A stretch of 64,000 nt of DNA, taken from assembly GCA_023954045.1 (NCBI GenBank), contig JAMLIR010000009.1, positions 82,531 through 146,530 of the forward strand. The letters are read 5' to 3'. Both the position numbers and the translations under genes were made by a program. Shown here piece after piece: positions 16,770 through 25,390 of the stretch (its first letter is position 1; each line of letters opens with the position of its first letter). Under the pieces are notes generated by a model. That model worked only from the letters and a program-made list of their open reading frames with translations. It had not been told where the DNA came from and searched no databases. The stretch is from Burkholderiaceae bacterium. GTDB taxonomy: Bacteria; Pseudomonadota; Gammaproteobacteria; Burkholderiales; Burkholderiaceae_E.

Positions 16770-17533
16770 CCGACGCGCGCGTCCTTCGGGACCAGCAGGC
16801 GCTCCATGCCGAGCACCAGCCCGTAGAGGATCATCCCGAGCAGCGTGATCAGGATGACCGCCATGAACATCGCCGGCGTGTCGAGCGTGACCTGCACCTG
16901 CAGCATCAGGTAGCCCAGCCCCTTGTCGGAACCGAGGAACTCGCCGACGATCGCGCCAGCGACTGCGAGGATCGCGGCGACCTTCATGCCGGCGAAGATG
17001 TAGGGCAGCGAGCCGGGCAGCTGGATCTTGGTGAACAGCTGCCAGCGCGAGCCGCGCAGCGACCGGACCAGGTCGAGCAGGTCGGGCTCGATCTCGCGCA
17101 GGCCGCGCGCGGTAGTCAGCAGGATCGGGAACACCGCGATCGAGAAGGCCATGATCGTGTTCGGGAACACGCCGTACTTGAACCAGACGATGATCAGCGG
17201 GCCGAGCGCCACCTTCGGGATCATGTTCAGCGTGACGAGGATCGGCATGAACAGCGATTCGAGCGTCTTCGACCAGGTGAAGACGAGTGCGAGCAGGACG
17301 CCGATGACCAGCGCGAGAAAGTAGCCGCCGAAGATCTCGGTCGCGGTCACCGAAACGTTCGCCCACCAGTCGTAGCTGGGCGAGAGCAGCGCCTCGAACG
17401 TCGCTCCCGGCGACGGCATCACGAACTTGGGCACGTCGCCGAGGCGCACGAACAGGTACCAGACGACGAGCAGCCCGAGGTGCGCGAGCACCGCGAGCGC
17501 GTAGCGGCCCAGCGTCGTGTGGAGGCGGTCCAT
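16766..17533 (-). CDS. ABC transporter permease (SsuC/TauC-like)
   Basis: A 255-residue membrane protein with about six segments. The cytoplasmic EAA-type loop is visible around LLDLVRSLRGSRWQLFTKIQLPGSLPYIFAG (conserved region with LP..LP), followed by GEFLGSDKGLGYL, a hallmark of the nitrate/sulfonate permease family. ATG 17533 is chosen because it marks the start of the typical N-terminus. It is translationally coupled to the ATPase gene by an ATGA overlap and lies 14 bases after the upstream lyase gene, forming an aldolase-permease-ATPase operon. Confidence 0.92.
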   Translation of the reverse strand: MDRLHTTLGRYALAVLAHLGLLVVWYLFVRLGDVPKFVMPSPGATFEALLSPSYDWWANVSVTATEIFGGYFLALVIGVLLALVFTWSKTLESLFMPILVTLNMIPKVALGPLIIVWFKYGVFPNTIMAFSIAVFPILLTTARGLREIEPDLLDLVRSLRGSRWQLFTKIQLPGSLPYIFAGMKVAAILAVAGAIVGEFLGSDKGLGYLMLQVQVTLDTPAMFMAVILITLLGMILYGLVLGMERLLVPKDARVG

Positions 17534-17547
17534 CGTGCGCAGGCCCC

Positions 17548-18609
17548 TCAGGCGAGCCACTTCGACAGGTTGGCCGCGACGAACGCGTCGTCCGAGAGGT
17601 CGGCGTGCTCGCGGCAGACGCGGTCGATCTCGTCGGCCTGCCCCGGCGACAGGGTCTCGTGGGGATCGAGGCACCAGGTGCCGGCCATCAGACCCTGGCG
17701 CCGCAGCACTTCGTGGCAGCCGGGGATGCATCCGGCGAAGTCGTGCGCGACGTCGAAGAACGCGCTGTTGCAGTCGGTCACGCGCGAATCCAGCGCGAGC
17801 AGTTCGTCGTCGACGCGCCCGGCCGCGATCGCGGCGTGGATCCGCTCGAGCAGCCCCACCGCGCCCTTCGTCCAGACGCTCCAGTGGCCGAGCAGCCCGC
17901 CGCGGATGCGCACCGTGACCTCCTCGTCGCCGCGGCGCACGACGAACGGCGCCAGCAGGTCGAGCACGATGTGGTCGTCGTTGCCGGTGTACAGCGTCAC
18001 CCTGTCCTCTGCGCGCGCCGCCACCACGCCGCGCACCACGTCGAGCGTGCGATAGCGATCGAACGGCGCCATCTTGATCGCGACGACGTTGTCGATCGAT
18101 GCGAAGCGGCGCCAGAACTCGGCGGGCAGCGCAATGCCGCCCACCGCGGTCTGCAGGTAGAAGCCTACCAGCGGAATGACGCGCGCGACCGCCTCGCAGT
18201 GCGCGACGAGCTCGTCGATCGACGCGCCCTTCATCGCGGCAAGCGACAGCAGGCCCGCGTGGTAGCCGTGGCCGAGCGCGACCTGCGCCTCGCGGCACGC
18301 CTGCCCGGTGCGCCCGGCGAGTCCGGCAATCATGACCAGCGGCCGGTCGGTGGCCTCGCGCGCGGTGCGGGCGGCGAGCTCGAGCACCGGCTCGTAGAGG
18401 CCGACGTCACGGATCGCGAACTGCGTCGAGTGCACGCCCACGGCCAGCCCGCCCGAGCCCGCGTCGACGTAGTACCGGGTGAGCGCGCGCTGCCGCAGTC
18501 GATCGAGTTTTCGGGCGGCGTCGAGCGCGAGCGGATGCGCCGGGATCACGGTGCCGCGCCGCAGCAGCGCGAGCACCTCGGCGGGAAGCTCCGACCGGTG
18601 AAGGGGCAT
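17548..18609 (-). CDS. dihydrodipicolinate synthase-family lyase
   Basis: A 353-residue TIM-barrel class I aldolase or hydratase. The Schiff-base lysine is Lys179 in NVVAIKMAPF and the catalytic tyrosine Tyr151 in GFYLQTAVGG. The usual GTTGE loop is replaced by AGSGGLAVGVHSTQF (50-64). DapA itself is usually about 290 residues, so this longer protein is unlikely to be the lysine-pathway enzyme; related ones split keto-acid sugars or similar pyruvate adducts. It is first in the operon with the ABC permease and ATPase. A TTAAC-N6-GTTACA operator overlaps its promoter. Confidence 0.85.
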   Translation of the reverse strand: MPLHRSELPAEVLALLRRGTVIPAHPLALDAARKLDRLRQRALTRYYVDAGSGGLAVGVHSTQFAIRDVGLYEPVLELAARTAREATDRPLVMIAGLAGRTGQACREAQVALGHGYHAGLLSLAAMKGASIDELVAHCEAVARVIPLVGFYLQTAVGGIALPAEFWRRFASIDNVVAIKMAPFDRYRTLDVVRGVVAARAEDRVTLYTGNDDHIVLDLLAPFVVRRGDEEVTVRIRGGLLGHWSVWTKGAVGLLERIHAAIAAGRVDDELLALDSRVTDCNSAFFDVAHDFAGCIPGCHEVLRRQGLMAGTWCLDPHETLSPGQADEIDRVCREHADLSDDAFVAANLSKWLA

Positions 18610-18642
18610 GACGGGAAGGTGTTCTATCGGGCCGGGCGTTCG

Positions 18643-18648
18643 GCTATA
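18643..18648 (-). promoter_or_regulatory. candidate -10 element (TATAGC) for the lyase-ABC operon
   Basis: Read on the minus strand this is TATAGC, about 35 bases before the ATG at 18609. The operator at 18661-18676 would then cover about -25 to -40, where a repressor blocks RNA polymerase. Confidence 0.4.
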
Positions 18649-18660
18649 CTGATCGACGAT

Positions 18661-18676
18661 GTAACCAGACAGTTAA
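18661..18676. promoter_or_regulatory. operator copy 1 of the catabolic regulon (TTAAC-N6-GTTAC on minus strand)
   Basis: The plus strand reads GTAAC-CAGACA-GTTAA. On the minus strand it is TTAAC-N6-GTTAC followed by A, with an inner dyad TAAC/GTTA. It lies 52-67 bases before the ATG of the lyase gene and upstream of the divergent binding-protein gene. Two further copies are at 22893 and 22982. Confidence 0.6.
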
Positions 18677-18721
18677 TTTACTCTAACGCAGCGGCCCTCC
18701 AGCGTCAACGATTGCGGCGCG

Positions 18722-18751
18722 TTGACGATGCTTCGAGCGCGCCGATAACAT
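18722..18751 (+). promoter_or_regulatory. candidate promoter for the NMT1-type binding protein
   Basis: TTGACG (18722-18727), an 18-base spacer and TAACAT (18746-18751). The same TTGACG-N18 arrangement is found at 22950-22979 in front of the other divergent arm of this locus. Confidence 0.5.
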
Positions 18752-18798
18752 CGCCGTCACATCGGCATTGCACAGCCGCGCTCGACCCAGGAGACACC

Positions 18799-19791
18799 AT
18801 GTTCGCGCGAACGATCCTAACGGCTGCCGTCGCGGCCATCGCCTTCGCCTCGGCGCCGGCCCAGGCCCAGCAGAAGCTCGACTTCATCCTCAACTGGGTC
18901 CCCGGCGGCGACCACGCCCCGTACTACTACGCGAAGAAGCTGGGCTGGTATGCCAAGGAAGGCATCGACCTGAACATCGAGCCCGGCAAGGGCTCGGCGC
19001 TGGCCACGCAGAAGGTCGGCGCGGGCGCCAATCCGGTCGGCCTCGCCGACATGGCCGGCGTGCTGGTCGCCAAGGGCAAGGGCGCCGACACGGTCGCGGT
19101 CTACAACGTCTACGCCAACTCGCCGCAGGGCATGTACTGGCTGAAGAGCTCGGGCATCAAGGGCGTGAAGGACTTCGTCGGCAAGAAGATCGGGAACCCG
19201 GCGGCCGACGGCGCGCGCGTGATGTGGCCGGCGCTCGCCAAGGCCAACGGCATCGACCCGAAGTCGGTCACCTGGGTCAACATCGACGCCAACGCGAAGC
19301 TGGCGGCGCTGAAGGCGAAGTCGATCGACGTGACGACCTCGTTCTACAACCTGCACCACGTCTTCCAGCGCGAGCTCGGCGACGACATGGGCTTCCTCGC
19401 CTGGCGCGACGCGGGCCTGAACCCGTACGGCAACTCGATCATCGTCAACGCGAAGTTCCTCGAGGCGAACCGCGCGACGATCGACAAGTTCGTCAAGGTC
19501 ACGCAGCGCGCGTTCGCCGCCTGCGTGAAGGAGCCCGAGCCCTGCGTGCAGGCACTGGTCGACGCCAACGGGGCGCTGAAGTTCGACAACGAGCTCACCA
19601 ACTGGAAGCTCGTCGAGGTGCTGATGAGCGACAAGTTCTCGCGCGAGATGGCGCTGGGCATCCACGAAGACGGCCGGATGAAGGCCGACTACGAGCTGGT
19701 GCGCGAGTACATCGGGCTGGACAAGCCGTTCGACGTGAAGACGGTGTACACGAACGAGTTCCTGGATCGCTCGATCAAGATGGCCAAGTGA
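18799..19791 (+). CDS. ABC transporter substrate-binding protein (NMT1/THI5-like)
   Basis: A 330-residue periplasmic receptor. A signal peptide (TILTAAVAAIAFASAPAQA) precedes QKLDFILNWVPGGDHAPYYY, the NMT1-family opening in which W..GGDHAPYY lines the ligand pocket. The rest keeps the type II periplasmic fold (NPVGLADMAGVLVAKGKG, KKIGNPAADGARVMWPALAK). Relatives bind hydroxymethylpyrimidine, sulfonates or similar compounds. CAGGAGACACC precedes ATG 18799. It is divergent from the lyase-permease-ATPase operon, and together they form a complete importer. Confidence 0.92.
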   Translation: MFARTILTAAVAAIAFASAPAQAQQKLDFILNWVPGGDHAPYYYAKKLGWYAKEGIDLNIEPGKGSALATQKVGAGANPVGLADMAGVLVAKGKGADTVAVYNVYANSPQGMYWLKSSGIKGVKDFVGKKIGNPAADGARVMWPALAKANGIDPKSVTWVNIDANAKLAALKAKSIDVTTSFYNLHHVFQRELGDDMGFLAWRDAGLNPYGNSIIVNAKFLEANRATIDKFVKVTQRAFAACVKEPEPCVQALVDANGALKFDNELTNWKLVEVLMSDKFSREMALGIHEDGRMKADYELVREYIGLDKPFDVKTVYTNEFLDRSIKMAK

Positions 19792-19794
19792 GCT

Positions 19795-20784
19795 TCAGCC
19801 GAGCTCCGGGCCGGCGACCAGGATGATCCGGCTGGGGTCGCCGGGGGCGGTCTTGAGGCCGCGCACCATCCGGGTGAAGGGGCGCTGGTAGGCGAAGCCG
19901 CGGGCCTGCAGCCACGGGACCAGTTCGGCGAAGCGGTCGGCGAGGTCCAGGTAGACCGGGCCCGAGACGCTCGAAAGGGCGGCCTCGAGCAGCGCGCCGG
20001 CGGTCGCGAGATCGGATGCGACCAGCGGGCCGATCTGGGTCGCCTCGCGGCCGTCGCGGCCGAAGACGAAGCCGACGAGGCGGCCGCCGCGCTCCGCGAC
20101 GTGGGCGGCGCGCGGCAGGCGTGCCGCAAGCGAGCGCAGCAGCGCTTCGCGGTCGGCGCCGAAGGCGGGGCGATCGATGCCGAGGATCGCGGGCCAGTCG
20201 GCATCGCCTGGCGCGCGCACGGCGGCTGCGGGCGCCTCGCGACCGGACGCACGCGCGGCTGCGGCGGGCGGCGGCGCCGCGGGCGCGGGGGCGGGCGCCT
20301 CGCGGCGATAGCGACGGAAGCCCCAGCTGTCGACGAACCCGAGCGGCACATAGATCGGGTGACCTGCCGGGGTCGCATCGAGAATGGCCCCGATGCCTCG
20401 CCAGGCGAGCTCGTTCAGCGCGTGGGCGAGCAGCCGTGACGCGTAGCCGCGGCCGCGGAACTCGGGGAGCACCAGCACCATGCTGACCCACGCGAACTCG
20501 CTGCCGTAGGGCAGCGCGACGACCGAAGCGGCGAGCCGCTCGCGCCCCGCCGCGTCGGTCGCGCGGATGCCCCAGGCGCGCCCCAGCGTCAGCATCAGCC
20601 GCCAGTCGGCCTCGTTCTGGTTCCACGATGCGGAGGCCGACAGTTCGATCGCGCCGGCCAGGTCGGCGACGCTGAGCGGCACGATCGGCGTGGCGTCGGG
20701 CTGGCCGGGCGCCCCGGTCCCGTTCGCCGGCCCGACGACCGCGCGCCTGGCCCGGCGCTCGCGGCGATCCTCAGTACTTCCCAT
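19795..20784 (-). CDS. GNAT-family N-acetyltransferase with C-terminal second domain
   Basis: A 329-residue protein. The N-terminal GNAT domain contains the acetyl-CoA loop LVLPEFRGRGYASRLL (about 103-118), and YVPLGF is the usual beta5-alpha4 element. An Ala/Pro-rich linker (about 162-185) leads to a second domain with GRDGREATQIGPLVASD, like the two-domain YitH/Acetyltransf_18 proteins. Its acceptor is unknown. The ATG overlaps the 3' end of the upstream SDR gene by 14 bases, so it belongs to the minus-strand MetE-like / SDR / GNAT operon. Confidence 0.85.
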   Translation of the reverse strand: MGSTEDRRERRARRAVVGPANGTGAPGQPDATPIVPLSVADLAGAIELSASASWNQNEADWRLMLTLGRAWGIRATDAAGRERLAASVVALPYGSEFAWVSMVLVLPEFRGRGYASRLLAHALNELAWRGIGAILDATPAGHPIYVPLGFVDSWGFRRYRREAPAPAPAAPPPAAAARASGREAPAAAVRAPGDADWPAILGIDRPAFGADREALLRSLAARLPRAAHVAERGGRLVGFVFGRDGREATQIGPLVASDLATAGALLEAALSSVSGPVYLDLADRFAELVPWLQARGFAYQRPFTRMVRGLKTAPGDPSRIILVAGPELG

Positions 20785-21811
20785 CGCGAGTCGCGAAGTG
20801 CGTGGGCTTGCCCAGGCTCGGCTGTCCGCGCTCGACCCAGTCGGCGACCCAGTCGATCATCTGCTCGATCGGCACGCGCGGCTTGCCGAACAGCCGCTGC
20901 GATTCGCGGGTGTCCTCGAGCCACGCGGTCGCGGCCTCCTGCCCGACGAGCACCGGCGCGCGCCCGAAGCGCTTGCCGAACTCGCCGGCGAGCCAGCGGA
21001 TGCTCGTGTGCTCGGGGCCCGTGACGTTGATCGGCGACGTGGGCGTCGTGCAGTGCGCGAGCAGGCGCAGCGACTGCTCGTTCGCGTCGCCTTGCCAGAT
21101 CACGTCGGCATGGCCCATCGTCAGGTCGAGCGGCGTGCCGCCGAACACCGCGGTCGCGACGTCGAACAGGACGCCGTAGCGCATGTCGATCGCGTAGGAC
21201 AGGCGCACCAGCCGGCCCGGCGTGCCGTACCTGCGCGAGCCGTACTCGAACATCCGCTCGCGGCCGACGCACGAGTTCGCGTAGTCGCCCGCCGGCGGCG
21301 TGGCAGGCGTGCGCTCGTCGGCGCCCGGGCCGTCGACCGGCACGAACGGGTACACGCAGGCGGTCGAGAACGCGACGATGCGCATTTCGCGGAACGTCTC
21401 GGCGACCATCATCGGGACGCCGACGTTCATCATCCAGGTGAGCGAGGCGTTGTCGGCCGCGCCGAACTTGTGCCCGGCCATGAAGACCAGGTTGCGCACG
21501 CCGTCGCCGACGTTGGGCAGGTGCTCGAGGGCCGCGCGGTCGAGCAGGTCGCACGCGATGCATTCGACTCCGTGGCGCTCGAGCGAGGCGACGAGGCTCG
21601 GGTCGGAGAAGCGCGCGACGCCGATGACCCGGCGACCCGGCGCGGCGCGGCGCGCCATCCGTGCCAGCGTCGGGCCCATCTTGCCGCCGACGCCGAGCAC
21701 CATGATGTCGCCGTCGACGCGCTCGAGGTCGGCCACGAGCGCCGGCGTCGGCTCGCTCATGAAGGTCTCGAGCGCCTCGACATCGTCGAAGCGCTTCGGC
21801 AGAGCGGACAT
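20771..21811 (-). CDS. NAD-dependent epimerase/dehydratase (extended SDR) with altered catalytic lysine
   Basis: A 346-residue Rossmann protein. The nucleotide loop is GVGGKMG (40-46), and Ser149 in AFSTACVY is the usual catalytic serine/threonine region. The YxxxK motif reads YANSC: Tyr177 is present but the lysine position is Cys181, followed by the usual ..ERM helix. Such a change normally lowers dehydrogenase activity. CCAGGAGACCCCG precedes the ATG. It sits between the MetE-like gene and the GNAT gene, all on one strand, and may act on a sugar or polyol intermediate. Confidence 0.85.
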   Translation of the reverse strand: MSALPKRFDDVEALETFMSEPTPALVADLERVDGDIMVLGVGGKMGPTLARMARRAAPGRRVIGVARFSDPSLVASLERHGVECIACDLLDRAALEHLPNVGDGVRNLVFMAGHKFGAADNASLTWMMNVGVPMMVAETFREMRIVAFSTACVYPFVPVDGPGADERTPATPPAGDYANSCVGRERMFEYGSRRYGTPGRLVRLSYAIDMRYGVLFDVATAVFGGTPLDLTMGHADVIWQGDANEQSLRLLAHCTTPTSPINVTGPEHTSIRWLAGEFGKRFGRAPVLVGQEAATAWLEDTRESQRLFGKPRVPIEQMIDWVADWVERGQPSLGKPTHFATRDGKY

Positions 21812-21861
21812 CGGGGTCTCCTGGAAGTGTTGCGGCGGCGCGCGGCGCGCCCGGAGCCGGA

Positions 21862-22878
21862 TCAGGCGGAATTGTGCCTCGTGATCCCCTCGAACCGGTC
21901 GCGACCGGCCGCCAGCGCGCGGATCTTCGCGTCGGCGATCGAGCGCTTGAGCATCCAGAAGCCGCAGTCGGGATGAATGTATCGGACGCGCCCGGCGCCC
22001 AGCGTCTTCTCGGCGCGCTCGATCGCGCGGGCCACGTCGTCGGCGCTCTCGACGTCGGTCGTCTTGATGTCGACCACGCCGAGACCGAAGCCGATGCGCG
22101 GATCGAGGTCCGCGAAGGCCTTCAGCTCTTCGGGCGGGCGGTGGGCGCACTCGAGGACGACGTGGTCGGCGTGAAGCGCGTTCAGGTAGCGGATCAGCTT
22201 GTCCCAGGTGCCCTTCTGCACCGACTGTCCGCCGTAGTTGCCGAAGCACAGGTGCACCGCCGGGATGCCCTTGACCGCGTCGAGCACGCGATTGATCGCC
22301 GAGGCCGCCCACTCCCATTCCTCCGGGTGGCCGGGCAGGTTCGCCTCGTCGACCTGCACGACGTCGGCGTCCAGGTGCCGCACTTGCGAGGCGAGTACGT
22401 CGGCGAGCGCGTGCGCGAGCTCGGCGGTGTCGCGATAGTGCTTGTCCATCAGCGTCTTGGCCAGCATGTGCGGGCCGGTGACCGTGAACTTGAACGGCTT
22501 CGTCGCGAGCGCTTTGGCGCGCGCGCAGGCCAGCGGCAGGTCGAGACTGCCGTGGCCCAGCGGCCCGACCACGGTGCCCGGCGGGCGCGTGCGGAACTTC
22601 ATGCCGCTCTTCGAGCGGTAAGCGATCAGCTCGTCGAACGAGAAGCGCTGCGTGACGCCATCCATCGGGCGCACGAAGTATTCGATCATCCCGTTGGTCT
22701 CGGGATGGTTGATGTCGAAGCGCGAGAGCTCGCCGTCGCAGACGACGTCGATGCCGGCCTGCTCCTGGATCCCGATCACGACGCGCGTGGCGTCGAGCAG
22801 CGCGTGCTCCGAGGGGCTCGCGACGAGCCAGTCGGGCACGGGATACGAGCCGACGACGGTGGTGCGGATTCTGGGCAT
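21862..22878 (-). CDS. MetE C-terminal-type zinc methyltransferase homologue
   Basis: A 338-residue TIM-barrel protein like the C-terminal catalytic half of cobalamin-independent methionine synthase; true MetE is about 760 residues. The opening TTVVGSYPVPDWL and all zinc ligands are visible: His209 and Cys211 in VHLCFGNYG, Glu243 in LECAHR, Cys305 in HPDCGFW. A zinc-activated thiol or methyl transfer, or a lyase reaction as in epoxyalkane CoM transferase-like relatives, is possible. It heads a minus-strand operon with the SDR and GNAT genes; an operator copy lies 15-30 bases before the start codon. Confidence 0.82.
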   Translation of the reverse strand: MPRIRTTVVGSYPVPDWLVASPSEHALLDATRVVIGIQEQAGIDVVCDGELSRFDINHPETNGMIEYFVRPMDGVTQRFSFDELIAYRSKSGMKFRTRPPGTVVGPLGHGSLDLPLACARAKALATKPFKFTVTGPHMLAKTLMDKHYRDTAELAHALADVLASQVRHLDADVVQVDEANLPGHPEEWEWAASAINRVLDAVKGIPAVHLCFGNYGGQSVQKGTWDKLIRYLNALHADHVVLECAHRPPEELKAFADLDPRIGFGLGVVDIKTTDVESADDVARAIERAEKTLGAGRVRYIHPDCGFWMLKRSIADAKIRALAAGRDRFEGITRHNSA

Positions 22879-22892
22879 CTGGGCGTCGTTTG

Positions 22893-22908
22893 TTAACCGA
22901 ATGGTGAC
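22893..22908. promoter_or_regulatory. operator copy 3 of the catabolic regulon (TTAAC-N6-GTGAC)
   Basis: The plus strand reads TTAAC-CGAATG-GTGAC followed by A. It differs at one base from the TTAAC-N6-GTTACA of the other two copies. It lies 15-30 bases before the MetE-like start codon, so a bound repressor would block initiation or early elongation. Confidence 0.5.
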
Positions 22909-22949
22909 AAGTCGATGGTATCGCGCCGGTCCGTGGCCTTCAAGCTGCC

Positions 22950-22979
22950 TTGACGGGGCGCCGCCGGCGGCCGTAGACT
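22950..22979 (+). promoter_or_regulatory. candidate promoter for the Gfo/Idh-DUF993-isomerase operon
   Basis: TTGACG (22950-22955), an 18-base spacer and TAGACT (22974-22979). The operator at 22982-22997 begins just after the -10 and would cover the transcription start. Confidence 0.5.
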
Positions 22980-22981
22980 AA

Positions 22982-22997
22982 TTAACCAACAAGTTAC
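22982..22997. promoter_or_regulatory. operator copy 2 of the catabolic regulon (TTAAC-N6-GTTAC)
   Basis: The plus strand reads TTAAC-CAACAA-GTTAC followed by A. It lies 52-67 bases before the ATG at 23049, the same distance as copy 1 from its gene, and directly downstream of the predicted -10. Confidence 0.6.
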
Positions 22998-23048
22998 AAA
23001 CGCCTGGCAACAGAACCAGGCGGCGCATCGCCCGAACCGGAGCAACTC

Positions 23049-24200
23049 ATGAGCACTCGACGACTCGGCATCGTGATGCATGGCGTCACGGGCCGCATGG
23101 GGATGAACCAGCACCTGATCCGCTCGATCGTCGCGATCCGCGAGCAGGGCGGCGTGAGGCTGGCCGACGGCGACCGCGTGATGCCCGATCCGATCCTGAT
23201 CGGACGCGGCGCCGAGCGGATGGAGGCGCTCGCGAAGGCGCACGGCGGGCTGCGCTGGGGCACCGATCTCGATCGCGCGCTGGCCAATCCGGACGACACG
23301 GTGTTCTTCGACGCCGCGACGACGCAGATGCGCCCGACGCTGGTCAAGAAGGCGATTGCCGCCGGCAAGCACGTCTACTGCGAGAAGCCGTCGGCGACCA
23401 ACCTCGCCGAGGCGATGGAGATCTACGAGGCGGCCCGCAAGGCGGGCGTCAAGCACGGCGTCGTGCAGGACAAGCTGTGGCTCCCGGGGCTGTTGAAGCT
23501 GAAGATGCTGATCGACTCGGGCTATTTCGGCCGCATCCTGTCGGTACGCGGCGAGTTCGGCTACTGGGTGTTCGAGGGCGACCTGCAGCCCGCGCAGCGG
23601 CCGTCGTGGAACTACCGCAAGGAAGACGGCGGCGGGATCATCCTCGACATGCTGTGCCACTGGCGCTACGTGGTCGACAACCTGTTCGGCGAAGTGAAGA
23701 GCGTCTCGTGCCTGGGCGCGACGCACATCCCGCAGCGCCGGGACGAACACGGCAAGCCGTACACGGCCACCGCCGACGACGCCGCCTACGCGACCTTCGT
23801 GACCGACCAGGGCGTCATCGCCCACTTCAACAGCTCGTGGTGCGTACGCGTGCGTCGCGACGACCTGCTCACGCTGCAGGTCGACGGCACGCACGGCTCG
23901 GCGGTGGCCGGGCTGCGCGGCTGCCGCACGCAGCCGCGCGTGAACACACCCAAGCCCGTGTGGAATCCCGACCTTCCGCAGCCGATCGACTTCTTCGAAG
24001 GCTGGCAGGAAGTGCCCGACAGCGTCGCGTTCGACAACGCGTTCAAGGCGCAATGGGAGCTCTTCATCCGCCACGTCGTCGAGGACGCCCCGTTCCCCTG
24101 GAACCTGCGCGAGGGCGCCAAGGGCGTGCAGCTGGTCGAGGCCGGGCTGCAGTCGTGGCGCGAGCGGCGCTGGGTCGACCTCGGGGCGCTGCCCGCGTGA
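23049..24200 (+). CDS. Gfo/Idh/MocA-family oxidoreductase
   Basis: A 383-residue NAD(P)-dependent dehydrogenase. The nucleotide-binding N-terminus [17 protein letters not shown] is followed by the family hallmark [13 protein letters not shown] (EKP at 112-114). The later DMLCHW stretch matches the region holding the catalytic lysine/histidine pair. Members oxidise sugars, inositols or keto-sugars. GGAGCAACTC precedes the ATG. It is the first gene of a three-gene operon whose next members are a DUF993 lyase and a TIM-barrel isomerase, a combination suggesting stepwise oxidation and cleavage of a polyhydroxylated compound. Confidence 0.9.
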   Translation: MSTRRLGIVMHGVTGRMGMNQHLIRSIVAIREQGGVRLADGDRVMPDPILIGRGAERMEALAKAHGGLRWGTDLDRALANPDDTVFFDAATTQMRPTLVKKAIAAGKHVYCEKPSATNLAEAMEIYEAARKAGVKHGVVQDKLWLPGLLKLKMLIDSGYFGRILSVRGEFGYWVFEGDLQPAQRPSWNYRKEDGGGIILDMLCHWRYVVDNLFGEVKSVSCLGATHIPQRRDEHGKPYTATADDAAYATFVTDQGVIAHFNSSWCVRVRRDDLLTLQVDGTHGSAVAGLRGCRTQPRVNTPKPVWNPDLPQPIDFFEGWQEVPDSVAFDNAFKAQWELFIRHVVEDAPFPWNLREGAKGVQLVEAGLQSWRERRWVDLGALPA

Positions 24201-24211
24201 CGGGGATCGCG

Positions 24212-25390
24212 ATGCCGACGCTGATCCTTCCCGCCGTCGACGGCGCGCTGCGCCCGTTCACGCTGTCCGCGCCGAGGGGCTACGCGCTGCGCGCAACCGG
24301 CCCGTTCAACCGGATCGCCTACTCGGCCGCGCACGTCGTCGCCGATCCGCTGTCGCCGGTCGACCCGTGGATCGGCTGCGCGATCGACTGGGACACGACG
24401 ATCGCGTACCGGAAGCGCCTGTGGGGGCTGGGGCTCGGCGTCGCCGAAGCGATGGACACCGCGCAGCGCGGGATGGGCCTCGACTGGCCGACCTCGCTCG
24501 AGCTGATCCGCCGCTCGATCGACGCGGCGCGCGACCACCCGGGCGCGCTCGTCGCGTCGGGCTGCGGCACCGACCACGTCGCGCCCGATCCGTCGATGTC
24601 GATCGACGCGGTGATCGCGGCCTACGAATCGCAGATGGAGGCGATCGAGGCGCTCGGCGGCCGACTGATCCTGATGGCGAGCCGCGCGCTGGCCGCTTGC
24701 GCCACGTCGCCCGACGACTACGGCCGCGTCTACGACAGGCTGCTGTCGCAGGTGCGCGAGCCGGTGATCATCCACTGGCTCGGCGACATGTTCGACCCGG
24801 CGCTGGCCGGCTACTGGGGCCACGCCGACCCGATGGCGGCGATGGACGTCGCGGTCGACATCCTGAATCGCAACGCCGCGCGCGTCGACGGCGTGAAGAT
24901 CTCGTTGCTGGACAAGGACAAGGAGATCGCGATGCGCAGGCGCCTCGCGCCCGGCATCCGGATGTACACCGGCGACGACTTCAACTTCGCCGAGCTGATC
25001 GCCGGCGACGAGCAGGGGCATTCCGACGCGCTGCTCGGCATCTTCGATGCGATCGCGCCGGCGGCGTCGGCAGCGCTCGCCGCGCTGGCTCGCGGCGACA
25101 CCGCGCGCTTCCACGAGATCCTCGGCCCGACGGTGCCGCTGTCGCGGCACGTCTTCTGCGCGCCGACGCGCTTCTACAAGACCGGCGTCGTCTTCATGGC
25201 CTGGTTGAACGGCCAGCAGGACCACTTCGTGATGGTCGGCGGACAGCAGTCGACGCGCAACATCCGGCACCTGGCCGAGCTGTTCCGGCTCGCCGACGCG
25301 GCCGGCCTGATCGAAGACCCGGAGCGCGCCTGCACGCGCATGGCGCAGCTGCTGGGCACGCAGGGCATCGACGCGCGGGTGGCGAAATGA
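24212..25390 (+). CDS. DUF993 dihydrodipicolinate synthase-like protein
   Basis: A 392-residue TIM-barrel protein of the DUF993 family, distantly related to class I aldolases. Motifs include GPFNRIAYSAAHVVADPLSP near the start, PVIIHWLGDMFDPALAGYWG in the middle and DGVKISLLDKDKE, whose lysine is at the Schiff-base position, then YTGDDFNF. The natural reaction is not established to my knowledge; it is commonly found with Gfo/Idh and sugar isomerase genes. ATG 24212 is used; GTG 24197 would overlap the previous stop but lacks a ribosome site. Coupled by ATGA to the next gene. Confidence 0.82.
   Translation: MPTLILPAVDGALRPFTLSAPRGYALRATGPFNRIAYSAAHVVADPLSPVDPWIGCAIDWDTTIAYRKRLWGLGLGVAEAMDTAQRGMGLDWPTSLELIRRSIDAARDHPGALVASGCGTDHVAPDPSMSIDAVIAAYESQMEAIEALGGRLILMASRALAACATSPDDYGRVYDRLLSQVREPVIIHWLGDMFDPALAGYWGHADPMAAMDVAVDILNRNAARVDGVKISLLDKDKEIAMRRRLAPGIRMYTGDDFNFAELIAGDEQGHSDALLGIFDAIAPAASAALAALARGDTARFHEILGPTVPLSRHVFCAPTRFYKTGVVFMAWLNGQQDHFVMVGGQQSTRNIRHLAELFRLADAAGLIEDPERACTRMAQLLGTQGIDARVAK

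Noticed and set aside
18610-18798. Possible TPP riboswitch before the NMT1/THI5-like receptor gene
   Set aside because: No CUGAGA / ACC..GAUC-type core was found, and the neighbours are not thiamine genes.
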